NCBI RefSeq assembly: GCF_017115105.1
Contig: NZ_JABXKH010000039.1
Coordinates: forward strand, 1-33,607
Direction: 5' to 3'
Length of the DNA: 33,607 nt
DNA from: Nostoc sp. NMS2
GTDB taxonomy: Bacteria; Cyanobacteriota; Cyanobacteriia; Cyanobacteriales; Nostocaceae
Shown here: piece by piece, positions 1 through 7,712 of the stretch
Layout: every line of letters begins with the position of its first letter
How positions within the stretch are numbered: the first letter of the stretch is position 1
Made by a program: the position numbers and the translations under genes
Notes under the pieces: model-generated
Databases searched by the model: none
Told to the model about the DNA's origin: nothing
Seen by the model: the letters and a program-made list of their open reading frames with translations, nothing else

Positions 1-215
1 TTTCTGTCTCTTCAGATGTACGGAGATTTTTCAGAAATCAAATACTAGCCCTATACTCTATATCAGCTTCTAAAAGAAACTATGCTTGAGAAAAAAGTTC
101 GCATTGTCTCAAGTTTATAATAATGTTGTAGATCGGAACGGCACTTAAAAAAGCTATAAACTATACTCCATAAGCATTGCAGGTTATAATTTGCCAGTAA
201 TTGAAATGGTAATCG

Positions 216-1418
216 CTACTCATCCCACTTCATCAACACCCCATCCACAATCGCAATCCCCCACTGCGGAAACTTCACCAGCAACTTTTTGATCACAATC
301 TGCAAAGCAGGGTCATCATTCCAGCACTCCTGCAAAAAGTCAAACCCCGGATTCTGCCCCGAATTGCTTGCTACTTTGAGTTTCTGCATACGCTCTGGTC
401 GCACATTTGCCCTTGCAACAATCGCCTCATGCGACCATTTTTCAGAATTTGGCACGGACACGGCGGAACTTTCACCCTCATGATCCACTTTCACTTCAAC
501 ACTAAAGACTTGGTTTTCTCCTGACAACAAAGCTGAATTTCCCTGTTCTACTTGCCCCTGTGTTTGATTAGCGATCGCCAAACTTGAAGAAAATTCATTT
601 TGAGCGACGGGCGCGGCGGAACAAATACCCTCATGAGGGAATATCGCTTCAACGCCACAGTCCTGGTTTTCAGCTAACAACGAAGTGGGATTACTTTGTG
701 CAGTTTCCACAAGCGCTAGCGTCGTGCAGTCCATTGCCACAGGCAAGTCTTTCTCTTTCTCTGACACGCTCTCAACAGACTGAGGCGACGCGACCCCCAA
801 GGGAGCGATCGCCGTCTCATCTCCATGCGAAATTTCTGTAAGCGTGTCAGAGATACACCTCACAATCTCTTTTGAAGAGATTGTGAGGTGTTCCTGAACA
901 GTTTGTGAGGGTTCCTGAAACCCTTGCTCTAACTGACTTTTACCTGAGATAGATGCTTGATTTAAAGCACCTATCTCTTCAGAGCCAGCATCTATCTCTG
1001 AATCCCCAGCATTTAATTCTCGTTTTTCAGAATTTGGTTCTCGTTTTTCGGCATTGGCTTTCTCCCAGAACTCCTTCATCCGACTGCCATGTAAATTCTT
1101 CACCATCCAACTAGCTGTTTCTCGGCCGTCTTCTATAGACTTATCCGGCTTGAAAATGAACAACCCACTTTCAGCTAGAATTTTCTTTGCAGAGATAAAA
1201 GTACTGTAACCCATCCCAGTAGAAAGGGGCATCCACCGAGAACCGTAAGGGTCAGCCGTCCAGCATTCTTGCCACAATTGCGTAACTGAGGGTTTTTGCT
1301 GCGAAGCCCACAGCATATCTTCGATGGGAATAATCACATGGAGCCTTTTATACAGTGACTTTGGTTTGCTAGCGGCAGCAGTCTTTTTGAGCTTGGGTTT
1401 TGTGATAGTTGCAGTCAT
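216..1418 (-). CDS. Gene B (left copy): unknown accessory protein, possible N-terminal winged-helix region
   Basis: 400-residue protein. The ATG is preceded by a good AGGAG-type ribosome site. I do not recognise the family. Residues ~25-115 are rich in Trp and Leu (EDMLWASQQKPSVTQLW, then a GLFIF segment and KNLHGSRMKEFW) and look like a folded, possibly winged-helix, DNA-binding region. Residues ~120-330 are low complexity and acidic, and contain two imperfect internal repeats of the type LLAENQDCGVE...HEG..SA. A compact C-terminal block (~335-400: HEAIVARANVRPERMQK ... FDFLQECWNDDPALQIV ... WGIAIVDGVLMKWDE) is the best conserved part. The same N- and C-terminal blocks occur in the frameshifted paralogue at 25820-27072. 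In both places gene B follows gene A, so the two probably act together. Function unknown; the DNA-binding suggestion is inference. Confidence 0.8.
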   Translation of the reverse strand: MTATITKPKLKKTAAASKPKSLYKRLHVIIPIEDMLWASQQKPSVTQLWQECWTADPYGSRWMPLSTGMGYSTFISAKKILAESGLFIFKPDKSIEDGRETASWMVKNLHGSRMKEFWEKANAEKREPNSEKRELNAGDSEIDAGSEEIGALNQASISGKSQLEQGFQEPSQTVQEHLTISSKEIVRCISDTLTEISHGDETAIAPLGVASPQSVESVSEKEKDLPVAMDCTTLALVETAQSNPTSLLAENQDCGVEAIFPHEGICSAAPVAQNEFSSSLAIANQTQGQVEQGNSALLSGENQVFSVEVKVDHEGESSAVSVPNSEKWSHEAIVARANVRPERMQKLKVASNSGQNPGFDFLQECWNDDPALQIVIKKLLVKFPQWGIAIVDGVLMKWDE

Positions 1419-1522
1419 TTTATAATCTCCTGTTATGTTGACGCACGGAAATTTCCCCTACTGTGATGTGGGGCTTGGTACTTGTATTTGGTTGTCTAAA
1501 AAGTCACCGATACACTGAAACC

Positions 1523-2340
1523 CTATTGAGGTTGCCAGAATCGCAATTCATCTCGGGAATACCTGTCAGTCTTTTTCGATTGCTCCTTCCAGTGATCCCA
1601 TGCCACCACTACTTCCTCGCCTAAATCTTGCACCACCTCACCCCTCTCAACATACAAAGTGCGGTATGGGTCAGCATGAGCAACGATAGAGCCGATGCCA
1701 ATTGTCCGAGGTTCAGTGGATGTGTTGTGAAGTGCGGTAATTAATTCTGTTTCCTGGGTGGTAAGTTCTGCCCAATAATCTGATTTAATCACCTCATATT
1801 CTTGCGCCACTGCCCAATAGTCCTGCCACGTACACCCAGGTTTAGCCAGCACTGCCCTAATATCGCTAACCGCCTGGGGTAGCATTTCTAGTTGCTCGGC
1901 TCGATATGCGATCGCAGTTGGTGTTGGCTCACTCCCCAGAATGATTGCCGCAGCTTCGAGTGCTTGGGTATTGTTCATAGCGCTGGCAAGATTCTTCAAT
2001 GCCATGCCCATGAGCCGCAGACATTCTTGGGCATTTTCTTTTGGTGGTTCCTGGGCTAGCGATCGCAGGTCAATAGTTTTCTCCAGTGCAAGTTTTACCT
2101 GCTTGTTCAAAGCTTTGGTTGCTTGGTGGGTCATGGTATTCCCCCACTGTTGCGAGGGACGTTGCTCTACAGCATTTTCCAAATCCTGAATATGCTGCCT
2201 AAGTTGTTGGTTCTCAATCTCCAGTTTTCTTAAGCCTTCCATCTCATCCAGCCGTTCCTGTAACTGAACGTTTTGCTCCTTTTGTTGCTTGTACAGGTTT
2301 TGCAGAGATTGGATTTGTTCTTGTACTTGGGCTTCGGCTG
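1523..2340 (-). pseudogene. Gene A' (left copy): 5'-truncated coiled-coil protein
   Basis: The open frame matches the C-terminal ~270 residues of the 439-residue gene A at 24410-25729, with the same coiled coil (EIENQQLRQHIQDLENAV), the block ALNKQVKLALEKTIDLRSLA and the C-terminal SH3/KOW-like segment IGSIVAHADPYRTLYVERGE. Homology starts abruptly at 2340, and the codon just upstream in frame is a TGA stop, so the N-terminal ~165 residues are missing. An internal ATG at 2242 could still give a 239-residue product, so a shortened functional protein is possible. It is followed by gene B ~100 bases downstream, the same order as the right-hand copy but in inverted orientation. The family function is unknown to me. 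Confidence 0.65.
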
Positions 2341-2420
2341 CTCACTATGGCAAATACTAAGAATATTGCAGGTAGTAAGGAACTTGTAGGAGCCGTTAGG
2401 CTTATCGCTTTTAGTGGTTA

Positions 2421-3032
2421 TTAGGCGACTTCAGCAAACCTTACGAATCGATTCAAGTCCGGGTAAACTGCTTTAAAGTAAATAATTTCGTTCTCTTCAT
2501 GATCAAGATGAAGGTATAAATGAACTTCGTCTGGGTCTTTCTTGAAAGTACTTTTTCCTCGCCAGCAGTTCTGTTCTGATTTCTCCCAGTTACAAGACTC
2601 AGCATAAATGTCTGCAATGACTGCCTTTGGTGCATAACTTTCAACTGTAGTGACTGAAGCGTGAATATTTCTCTTGTCCTTATTCACCAAAAACAAGTTA
2701 TATGCAGGTGCGATCTGAACAAGGCTGACAAAAAACTGGATGATTTGTGGAACTGCTTTTTGAAGAATGATGCGATCGCTCTCCAGCGTGAACAGTTGAT
2801 CCTCTACTGTCGGGTAGGAGAACAAGCGATCGCGGATTGAAATGTTTCGCTGGCTGACTCCAGAGATGTCCAAGTTTTTCTGAATATCCTGAATATTGTC
2901 TCTAATCCTGTGGTAGAGGAAAAGTTCAGTGCCAAAGTTAGGGCCAAACATCTTACCCATGCTGTCGTAGAATCGCGCCCCTTCATATACGGATGATGGA
3001 GCATCCAAACACCAGCCTTTAGGGTCTGTCAT
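2421..3032 (-). CDS. Hypothetical protein, 203 aa
   Basis: Soluble-looking 203-residue protein starting at an ATG 15 bases after the stop of the gene at 3048-3248, so the two are probably co-transcribed. No signal peptide, membrane segment or family motif is recognised. It is rich in aromatic and charged residues (MGKMFGPNFGTELFLYHRI near residue 30; CNWEKSEQNCWRGKSTF near residue 150). The C-terminal part alternates charged and beta-type segments (DEVHLYLHLDHEENEIIYF). It ends 80 bases from the breakpoint that truncates gene A', so it sits at the edge of a rearrangement. Function unknown. Confidence 0.7.
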   Translation of the reverse strand: MTDPKGWCLDAPSSVYEGARFYDSMGKMFGPNFGTELFLYHRIRDNIQDIQKNLDISGVSQRNISIRDRLFSYPTVEDQLFTLESDRIILQKAVPQIIQFFVSLVQIAPAYNLFLVNKDKRNIHASVTTVESYAPKAVIADIYAESCNWEKSEQNCWRGKSTFKKDPDEVHLYLHLDHEENEIIYFKAVYPDLNRFVRFAEVA

Positions 3033-3047
3033 GATCCGGTGAATAAT

Positions 3048-3248
3048 TTAATCATGTTTGGCATCACCGTTCCCAAGCCCAGCAAGCTCTAAGTAAACTT
3101 GTCTGTCTAACAATGAAGGATAAATGAACTTATGCCGTTTGGGGTATTTCAGTCTAAGGCAGTCTTGCAGCAGTGAGGATAAGCCTTCTGTGCTGAATAA
3201 ATTGGGATTGTCTTGGAGGAGTAACTGGAAAACTGGTAAATTAGACAT
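3048..3248 (-). CDS. Hypothetical small protein, 66 aa
   Basis: Short reading frame from an ATG at 3248, first of a probable two-gene unit with the gene at 2421-3032 (15-base gap, same strand). The protein (MSNLPVFQLLLQDNPNLF... LAGLGNGDAKHD) has no membrane segment and no motif I recognise. No strong ribosome site is visible upstream. Support comes mainly from length, spacing and strand agreement with its neighbour. Confidence 0.5.
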   Translation of the reverse strand: MSNLPVFQLLLQDNPNLFSTEGLSSLLQDCLRLKYPKRHKFIYPSLLDRQVYLELAGLGNGDAKHD

Positions 3249-3416
3249 ACTATTTCTTTGCTAAAGGATTAGTCTGGGCGATTGTTCTTCTTGGCGGGAG
3301 GCGATCGCTTTTAACTTAGTCCAAGAGTAAATATGTCAATAAAGTTTTCTAGTGACTTAAATAAAGATGGCGTGAGATTCATAACTGTATAACCTCGTAC
3401 ATAACTAAAGAATTAT

Positions 3417-3435
3417 GTTAGTACGAGTTAGTACG
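3417..3435. repeat. Two GTTAGTACG sites downstream of the RHH gene
   Basis: GTTAGTACG occurs exactly at 3417-3425 and 3427-3435, ten bases apart (about one helical turn). A degenerate relative (CGTACATAAC) lies at ~3396. The same 8-mer core recurs four times on the other side of the RHH gene (3809-3893), in both orientations. Confidence 0.6.
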
Positions 3436-3446
3436 TTGCGATCTAT

Positions 3447-3483
3447 AAAAAACAAAACCCACCTAATGCTCGGCGGGTTTGTC
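3447..3483 (-). terminator. Rho-independent terminator of the RHH gene
   Basis: Read on the minus strand, a hairpin with an AAACCC/GGGTTT stem and inner GCC/GGC pairs around an AGCATTA-type loop is followed by a T-rich tract (GTTTTGTTTTTTA). It lies ~60 bases after the stop of the RHH gene, the expected place for its terminator. Confidence 0.6.
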
Positions 3484-3542
3484 CTTTATAACAGTGTTAA
3501 TAATGTGATCACGCCATTGCCTGAGAGTGGTATTCTCCTCTC

Positions 3543-3773
3543 TCAGGCGACTAATTCCCCCAGGCATTCCTCTACAAGAGACTCAAGTCTTTGAACTCTT
3601 TGCTCAATCTGGGCTACATCATGGCTATTTTCCGAATTTTCTGTCTCTACATATTCTTTAATAAATTTTAAAAGTACGTCTGTAACAGTTTTGCCCTGCG
3701 CTTCGACTTTAGACCGAAAAGCTGTTCGCATCTCCTCTTCAATGCGAATCGTTAGACGAGATTCAATAGCCAT
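3543..3773 (-). CDS. Small ribbon-helix-helix DNA-binding protein
   Basis: 76 residues from the ATG at 3773, chosen over the TTG two codons upstream because AGGAG sits at a suitable distance from the ATG. The pattern is typical of ribbon-helix-helix proteins (Arc/MetJ/ParG/CopG type): a short beta strand SRLTIRIEEE at residues ~5-14, helix A EMRTAFRSKVEAQG, a turn GKTVTDVLL and helix B LKFIKEYVE. A C-terminal heptad-like tail (VAQIEQRVQRLESLVEECL) may oligomerise. No toxin gene is adjacent. The gene is flanked by six GTTAGTAC sites, two downstream and four upstream, which are probable operators. That fits an autoregulated repressor or a plasmid partition centromere-binding protein. The fold assignment is fairly sure; the role is inference. 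Confidence 0.75.
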   Translation of the reverse strand: MAIESRLTIRIEEEMRTAFRSKVEAQGKTVTDVLLKFIKEYVETENSENSHDVAQIEQRVQRLESLVEECLGELVA

Positions 3774-3808
3774 AGACAATCTCCTTTTGTTTTAGGTTAT
3801 CACAAGCC

Positions 3809-3893
3809 GTTAGTACGATTTATTCTACCAGGAAATATATTGGACTGGGGTTCCGTACTAACTATATTGACAAACGTACTAACTTGTACTAAC
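3809..3893. promoter_or_regulatory. Four GTTAGTAC/GTACTAAC sites upstream of the RHH gene
   Basis: Exact copies are GTTAGTACG at 3809-3817, CGTACTAAC at 3854-3862 and 3875-3883, and GTACTAAC at 3886-3893. They lie where the promoter of the RHH gene should be, so operator function is likely; a centromere-type role is also possible because the same motif recurs beyond the gene's 3' end. Confidence 0.6.
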
Positions 3894-3952
3894 ACAGTAA
3901 ATATGAAGGAGGAAATAAGCGCAACGCCTCCTAGTAAATAAAGATGCGTTTA

Positions 3953-4246
3953 CTACAGAACCATGACAGCACAATCCAGAGTGACTGCTTGATAAGTAAC
4001 TGAGGCACTGGCACAACCAGAGAAGGCGAGGGGTACACAGTATGGAAATGGATTTGCACTGAATAAGAAATTACCAGCAGGACGACGGACGGTAGTTGAA
4101 GCATTTGAAGTCGTACACGTCGCCTGATACGCTGTATCTCCTGTTTCGGTAATACTCAAGTGCCACTGGCTTTGAGTCACAAATATATGGCTACGCCAAA
4201 TCTTTTTGAGAGCGTTGTGCTGAGCCACAACGTTCTTTGCACACAT
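3953..4246 (-). CDS. Doubtful ORF, 97 aa
   Basis: Open frame with an ATG at 4246, rich in Ser, Thr, Cys and Ala (GDTAYQATCTTSNASTT..., ...FSGCASASVTYQAV). No ribosome site, family motif or close neighbour on the same strand supports it. If it is not coding, 3894-4249 holds no other gene I can support. Confidence 0.2.
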   Translation of the reverse strand: MCAKNVVAQHNALKKIWRSHIFVTQSQWHLSITETGDTAYQATCTTSNASTTVRRPAGNFLFSANPFPYCVPLAFSGCASASVTYQAVTLDCAVMVL

Positions 4247-4249
4247 AAC

Positions 4250-4291
4250 AAAGGCGATCGCTCGGTCTGGACAACTTCTGCGATCGCCTTT
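4250..4291. promoter_or_regulatory. Strong HIP1-containing hairpin in the leader of the 4316 gene
   Basis: A perfect 12-bp stem AAAGGCGATCGC / GCGATCGCCTTT with an ~18-base loop, followed by TTTTCC, 25 bases before the ATG at 4316. It could be a terminator of upstream transcription or a 5' UTR structure. Both arms contain HIP1. Confidence 0.5.
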
Positions 4292-4315
4292 TCCCCTATC
4301 ACGGAGATTAATATT

Positions 4316-4852
4316 ATGACTTACGAAACACTAACACAGCAAGCAATTCCTAGTTCTTCTGTTGATGAACAAGCCCTAGCCCAAGCCGAAGCTGTAGCCC
4401 CAACCCAAGATCCTCTCACCAGAAGAGATCGCCGCATCATTGGCGAGATTATCGAAGTTGAACCCGAATCAGTTCGCACCATCTGGATTGAAGGCAGGAT
4501 TACGGTATGGGTGCAGTTAGTCGGTGGCGGACGACTACCCTTCGACCGCAACTGGTTCGCTACAAGAGTGGCGCAAGTAAAAGCGACTCTACCAGAGACA
4601 CCACTAGAAAGGAACGAACGATTAAGCGATGACCTAGAAAAAGCCTGCACTGTTTTTGGTCTGTATCACGGCGAAATTGACTGGTTAAGATTCAGCACCA
4701 AACTCTACCAAGACGGGCACTTTGTTGGCTTCGTCGGGTGCAATCAACAAGGCTGGTACGCTCGACCAAGACAGTACGGGGTAAATCGGGTTGCTGGCAG
4801 TGCAAAAGATGTGATTGCATCGTTGGGAGTCCGAGCGGCAGTAGCGGCGTAA
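4316..4852 (+). CDS. Hypothetical protein, 178 aa
   Basis: The ATG at 4316 is chosen because CGGAG precedes it and the open frame further upstream crosses a strong hairpin. Residues ~1-38 are a polar Ala/Gln-rich leader. Residues ~40-85 form a beta-rich block (RRIIGEIIEVEPESVRTIWI ... VWVQLVGGGRLPFDRNWF). The C-terminal half (DGHFVGFVGCNQQGWYARPRQ) is rich in Gly and aromatics. No signal peptide or membrane segment. First gene of the long plus-strand run of small genes. Followed 17 bases after the stop by a GGCGATTGC hairpin. Family not recognised. Confidence 0.7.
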   Translation: MTYETLTQQAIPSSSVDEQALAQAEAVAPTQDPLTRRDRRIIGEIIEVEPESVRTIWIEGRITVWVQLVGGGRLPFDRNWFATRVAQVKATLPETPLERNERLSDDLEKACTVFGLYHGEIDWLRFSTKLYQDGHFVGFVGCNQQGWYARPRQYGVNRVAGSAKDVIASLGVRAAVAA

Positions 4853-4869
4853 GTTGCTGAAGGTGAGAA

Positions 4870-4904
4870 AGGCGATTGCTCCCCCAAGAGTTATGCAATC
4901 GCCT
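4870..4904 (+). terminator. Hairpin AGGCGATTGC/GCAATCGCCT after the 4316 gene
   Basis: Perfect 10-bp inverted repeat with a 15-base loop, 17 bases after a stop codon. There is no long T-run, so it may be a factor-assisted terminator or an RNA-stability hairpin. The same hairpin with a near-identical loop (CTCCCCCAAGAG) recurs at 5057-5087. Confidence 0.45.
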
Positions 4905-4932
4905 TCAAGCTAAATCGTTAATGAAGTGAATC

Positions 4933-5106
4933 ATGACACAAAGTGTAGCAAGCAACTTCTTGCTTCAAGTAGGTAATTGTCACGAAAGAATTCTCCTACC
5001 TGCTACAGATGCGAATGTAGAGGTGAAAGAAATCTTTAGTACTGCAAGTGAGAAAAGCGATTGCTCCCCCAAGAGAAATGCAATCGCCTCCATAACAAAT
5101 TTATGA
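4933..5106 (+). CDS. 57-aa ORF, truncated duplicate of the next gene
   Basis: Starts at an ATG soon after the first GGCGATTGC hairpin. Residues ~18-33 (ERILLPATDANVEVKEI) match residues ~18-35 of the following gene (EKILLPPTDPNAEVQEI) and then diverge, and the frame runs through the second hairpin (5057-5087). It therefore looks like a tandem duplicate that has lost its 3' portion, with the remaining codons read from intergenic sequence. Probably a gene remnant; expression is uncertain. Confidence 0.45.
   Translation: MTQSVASNFLLQVGNCHERILLPATDANVEVKEIFSTASEKSDCSPKRNAIASITNL
5057..5087 (+). terminator. Second copy of the GCGATTGC hairpin
   Basis: GCGATTGC at 5057-5064 pairs with GCAATCGC at 5080-5087. 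The segment from TGAGAAA to the loop CTCCCCCAAGAG nearly repeats 4864-4890. It lies inside the remnant ORF 4933-5106 and upstream of the gene at 5137. Confidence 0.4.
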
Positions 5107-5136
5107 CAATTTAAATCATCATGGCATATTGCAATT

Positions 5137-5514
5137 ATGATTAGCCCATTTTCTCTTCAACAAGCCGATTGGGATGAATCCCCAGAGAAAATACTCCTAC
5201 CTCCAACAGACCCCAACGCAGAGGTGCAAGAGATTCCTGGATACAAGTTGGTTTACGCTGACGGAGCCTGCCCCAGAAACTATCGAGTGTATAAGGGTGA
5301 TTCCATGATTGGGGTGATATTTCAATACATCACCCACTGGTCTAACGGAGTAGATTCTCTTCGATACGCCAAGTCGGTTGATGCAGCAATTGGACTAGAC
5401 CAATTTATGAAGGTGGCAAGGATATCAAAAGCGACTATGGAACAACTAGCCAGGAAAGAGGAATTACTCGATAAAGAATTTGATGTGCCAAGTGAAAGAT
5501 TGGTTGCAGCGTAA
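5137..5514 (+). CDS. Hypothetical protein, 125 aa
   Basis: Soluble 125-residue protein. The first ~35 residues (DWDESPEKILLPPTDPNAEV) are duplicated in the remnant just upstream. The middle block (GYKLVYADGACPRNYRVYKGDSMIGVIFQYITHWSNG) is beta-rich, and the C-terminal part is helical and charged. No known motif. It belongs to the plus-strand run of small genes, 52 bases from the next one. The start is the first ATG of the frame. Function unknown. Confidence 0.65.
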   Translation: MISPFSLQQADWDESPEKILLPPTDPNAEVQEIPGYKLVYADGACPRNYRVYKGDSMIGVIFQYITHWSNGVDSLRYAKSVDAAIGLDQFMKVARISKATMEQLARKEELLDKEFDVPSERLVAA

Positions 5515-5566
5515 AGAAAGGGGTGGGCGTTGCTGCCCACTTCCTCAATAAGACTGTTTTACTTAC

Positions 5567-5794
5567 ATGACAAATATAGCAATGTCACCCATAGAAATCC
5601 TACAAGAGTTCAACTTGTGCTATCTCAAGGTTCAAGCGATTGCCCAAGATGAAAACTGGCTCTTGTTGATTGCGGATAAAAAGATTGATCCAGAGGCAGC
5701 AACACATTTGGGTGATGTTCTGCACTATTTGGATCAAGCGATGGGTTGTGTCGAAGAAATCGTCGAGGTCAAATTTAATCAAGAGGCAGAATAA
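5567..5794 (+). CDS. Hypothetical small protein, 75 aa
   Basis: Acidic, helical 75-residue protein (MTNIAMSPIEILQEF ... HLGDVLHYLDQAMGCVEEIVEVKFNQEAE). Its TAA stop overlaps the ATG of the next gene by one base (TAATG), which implies translational coupling. No family recognised. Confidence 0.6.
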   Translation: MTNIAMSPIEILQEFNLCYLKVQAIAQDENWLLLIADKKIDPEAATHLGDVLHYLDQAMGCVEEIVEVKFNQEAE

Positions 5795-6120
5795 TGCAAT
5801 CAACAATCACCATCCCACAGGGCTGGAAATACCCCCGGTTCACGTTGAGACAGCGTGCAGAACAAGGACTGATTATCGGCATCAAGTATTACCCAAGCGA
5901 TAGTCTTTTGGCACACGAATATGGTGAAGGCTGGCGGTACATCGTCATGCCTGATATCAATTCCATTGAAGAGGAAAATCGCTTAGAGAACGAAATCGAA
6001 CTACTGACACCACAGGAATTGAGAGCAGAGATTCAGGCTGAAATAGAAAAATGTCTACGCCAACTTGAACTGCTGAAATACGAGTTAAAAGCAATCCCTG
6101 GCATTGTCATACATAGCTAA
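5794..6120 (+). CDS. Hypothetical protein, 108 aa
   Basis: Coupled to the preceding gene through a TAATG overlap. Residues ~1-55 (TIPQGWKYPRFTLRQRAEQGLIIGIKYYPSDSLLAHEYGEGWRYIVMP) look like a small beta-rich domain. Residues ~60-100 are a charged helix, probably a coiled coil (LTPQELRAEIQAEIEKCLRQLELLKYELK). No signal peptide. No family recognised; the layout suggests a small adaptor or DNA-associated protein, but that is a guess. Confidence 0.65.
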   Translation: MQSTITIPQGWKYPRFTLRQRAEQGLIIGIKYYPSDSLLAHEYGEGWRYIVMPDINSIEEENRLENEIELLTPQELRAEIQAEIEKCLRQLELLKYELKAIPGIVIHS

Positions 6121-6170
6121 GTCGAACACTATCCAGTATCAACGCAATTTTTAGCAACAACAACGCAATT

Positions 6171-6929
6171 ATGGAAACCATCAAAATCAACAACAGCGTC
6201 TTTCTCATTCCACCGAGCCAACCAAAACTACAAGCAAATTGCGCTAAAGAATACGGGCAATTTCTTCTTGATTGTCCCCCAAAACTGACAATTCTAGAAG
6301 CACAAGCCGGCGGATATCTCAAGGGAAATAAGGCTGATTTTGCAATTGCAATCTCTCGCCCTGACCGTGCATTGACCATCAACGAGAACTTCACCAACGA
6401 ACCATTTACTGAACTGTGGGTGATTCCGGTAGCAGGCGGACTCAAAGACCAATTTAAAGGCCCAGCTTCCATGCTGCTTAGTTTTCTGATCCACCGTCGC
6501 AGTAAAGACAATTTTGCTGGATTGTACAATCATTTCGCCCATCGCGCATTTCAATCGTGGTGTGAGGAAGGGATGCCCGGAGATCCAAAGGAGTTCTGTT
6601 ATCAGGCTATCGCTAGCGTACTGAAAAACTATATTTTCTGCGCGGAGTTTCAGAAAGTGGAAGGAACGCTGGGAACGTACTGGTTTATTCAGTGGAGCTA
6701 TCGCAATCCTCAGTCTGATTTTGAGAAGGATGCGCTCGAAGCGGCAGAGATGATTCGTAGTGGTGCGGAATCTGGGGCAACAGTTCATTGGGTAACGAAT
6801 GAAACTTACGAGCGATGGGCATCGAATGCTGTCACTGCACCAGCATTACCCCCGGTTTCGGAAACTGAGGCACGGCTATCTCTGCAAGGACAGAATCAGA
6901 CAGCAATGCCGCAAGGTAACAAGCAGTAA
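6171..6929 (+). CDS. Hypothetical protein, 252 aa
   Basis: The largest protein of the small-gene run. The N-terminal ~100 residues are beta-rich (FLIPPSQPKLQANCAKEYGQFL, FAIAISRPDRALTI, FTELWVIPVAGG). The middle is helical with many aromatics and Cys (SFLIHRRSKDNFAGLYNHFAHRAFQSW; YQAIASVLKNYIFCAEFQ). The C-terminal ~45 residues are polar and probably disordered (VTAPALPPVSETEAR...). No transmembrane segment and no catalytic motif I can name. A small hairpin follows 13 bases after the stop. Unknown family. Confidence 0.7.
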   Translation: METIKINNSVFLIPPSQPKLQANCAKEYGQFLLDCPPKLTILEAQAGGYLKGNKADFAIAISRPDRALTINENFTNEPFTELWVIPVAGGLKDQFKGPASMLLSFLIHRRSKDNFAGLYNHFAHRAFQSWCEEGMPGDPKEFCYQAIASVLKNYIFCAEFQKVEGTLGTYWFIQWSYRNPQSDFEKDALEAAEMIRSGAESGATVHWVTNETYERWASNAVTAPALPPVSETEARLSLQGQNQTAMPQGNKQ

Positions 6930-6942
6930 TTAAACACGAAAA

Positions 6943-6965
6943 AGGCGATTCACCTTTGAGTCGCC
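6943..6965 (+). terminator. Hairpin GGCGATTC/GAGTCGCC after the 6171 gene
   Basis: Seven of eight bases pair across a 6-7 base loop, 13 bases after the stop. It is a weaker relative of the GGCGAT hairpins at 4250, 4870 and 5057. No T-run, so its role is uncertain. Confidence 0.35.
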
Positions 6966-6995
6966 ACTAGATAAATTAGCGGTTCAAACAAGTCA

Positions 6996-7265
6996 ATGAA
7001 AATCGGTACTGTTTCAATTAGTTATTCGAGAAAATTCAATTTGGGCAACTACGAATCAATCGAATTAGGTTGTTCGCTTTGGGCACAAGTGGAAGAAGAG
7101 GAAGACGCTTCAGGCGTAGTTCAATTTCTTTATTACCAAGCAAAAGCAGCAGTTAAAGAGGCAGCAATGCCAGTAATTAAAGCTAACGAATTCCAAATTA
7201 ACAAAGCCAAATCTCAGCGCAAAGTTGCAAATAATGAAGGTGTTGCAGAACTAGATAATTTTTGA
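6996..7265 (+). CDS. Hypothetical small protein, 89 aa
   Basis: Starts MKIGTVSISYSRKFNLGNYESIELGCSLWAQVEEEEDASG, a beta-rich N-terminal half with an acidic patch, followed by a helical, basic C-terminal half. The style recalls small phage or plasmid proteins of cyanobacteria, but I cannot assign a family. The next gene starts 11 bases after this stop. Confidence 0.6.
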   Translation: MKIGTVSISYSRKFNLGNYESIELGCSLWAQVEEEEDASGVVQFLYYQAKAAVKEAAMPVIKANEFQINKAKSQRKVANNEGVAELDNF

Positions 7266-7276
7266 GCAAATCAAAC

Positions 7277-7633
7277 ATGAAACAATTAACAGGTTTTATT
7301 TCCATTGCCGCATTACCAGAATCTACTGCGGCTTCTGCTAAACAACAACTGCTGGAAACAATTGAATGGCTCCACAAAAAAGGTGCTGCTACTGAAACCA
7401 ACCTCAAACTCTTGACTGCAATTGTCGAATCAATTCTTTGCTCGGAAGAATCATACACCAGATTTTTGCAGTGTGGTTTTGATGCAGCCATTGAGTTTTT
7501 CGATACCAATTCTCAGAACTGGGAATTTGAAGAATCAACGTCATCACCTCATAATCCGAGGAATTGGGATGAGTACAAGCAGCTACAACAAACACGGGTA
7601 TTGTTGTCAACAACCCGGACTGTCACTGATTAA
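7277..7633 (+). CDS. Hypothetical protein, 118 aa
   Basis: The ATG at 7277 is preferred over the non-ATG start further upstream in the frame. The protein is helical and neutral (STAASAKQQLLETIEWLHKKGAATETNLKLLTAIVESIL), with a polar tail. It lies 11 bases after the previous gene and ~80 bases before the next, all on the plus strand. No motif recognised. Confidence 0.6.
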   Translation: MKQLTGFISIAALPESTAASAKQQLLETIEWLHKKGAATETNLKLLTAIVESILCSEESYTRFLQCGFDAAIEFFDTNSQNWEFEESTSSPHNPRNWDEYKQLQQTRVLLSTTRTVTD

Positions 7634-7712
7634 GGTAGAAAATGGGGACTTTAAATATAGCCCCTATCGTAAAACTGTACACAATGAATTACAAACTAGA
7701 GGAAATAAGCAG

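Noticed and set aside
289..841. Plus-strand frames over gene B
   Set aside because: They lie opposite a conserved minus-strand gene with a paralogue elsewhere; antisense shadows.
7422..7712. Longer N-terminus for the 7713 gene
   Set aside because: It overlaps the 7277-7633 gene in another frame and has no ribosome site; ATG 7713 does.
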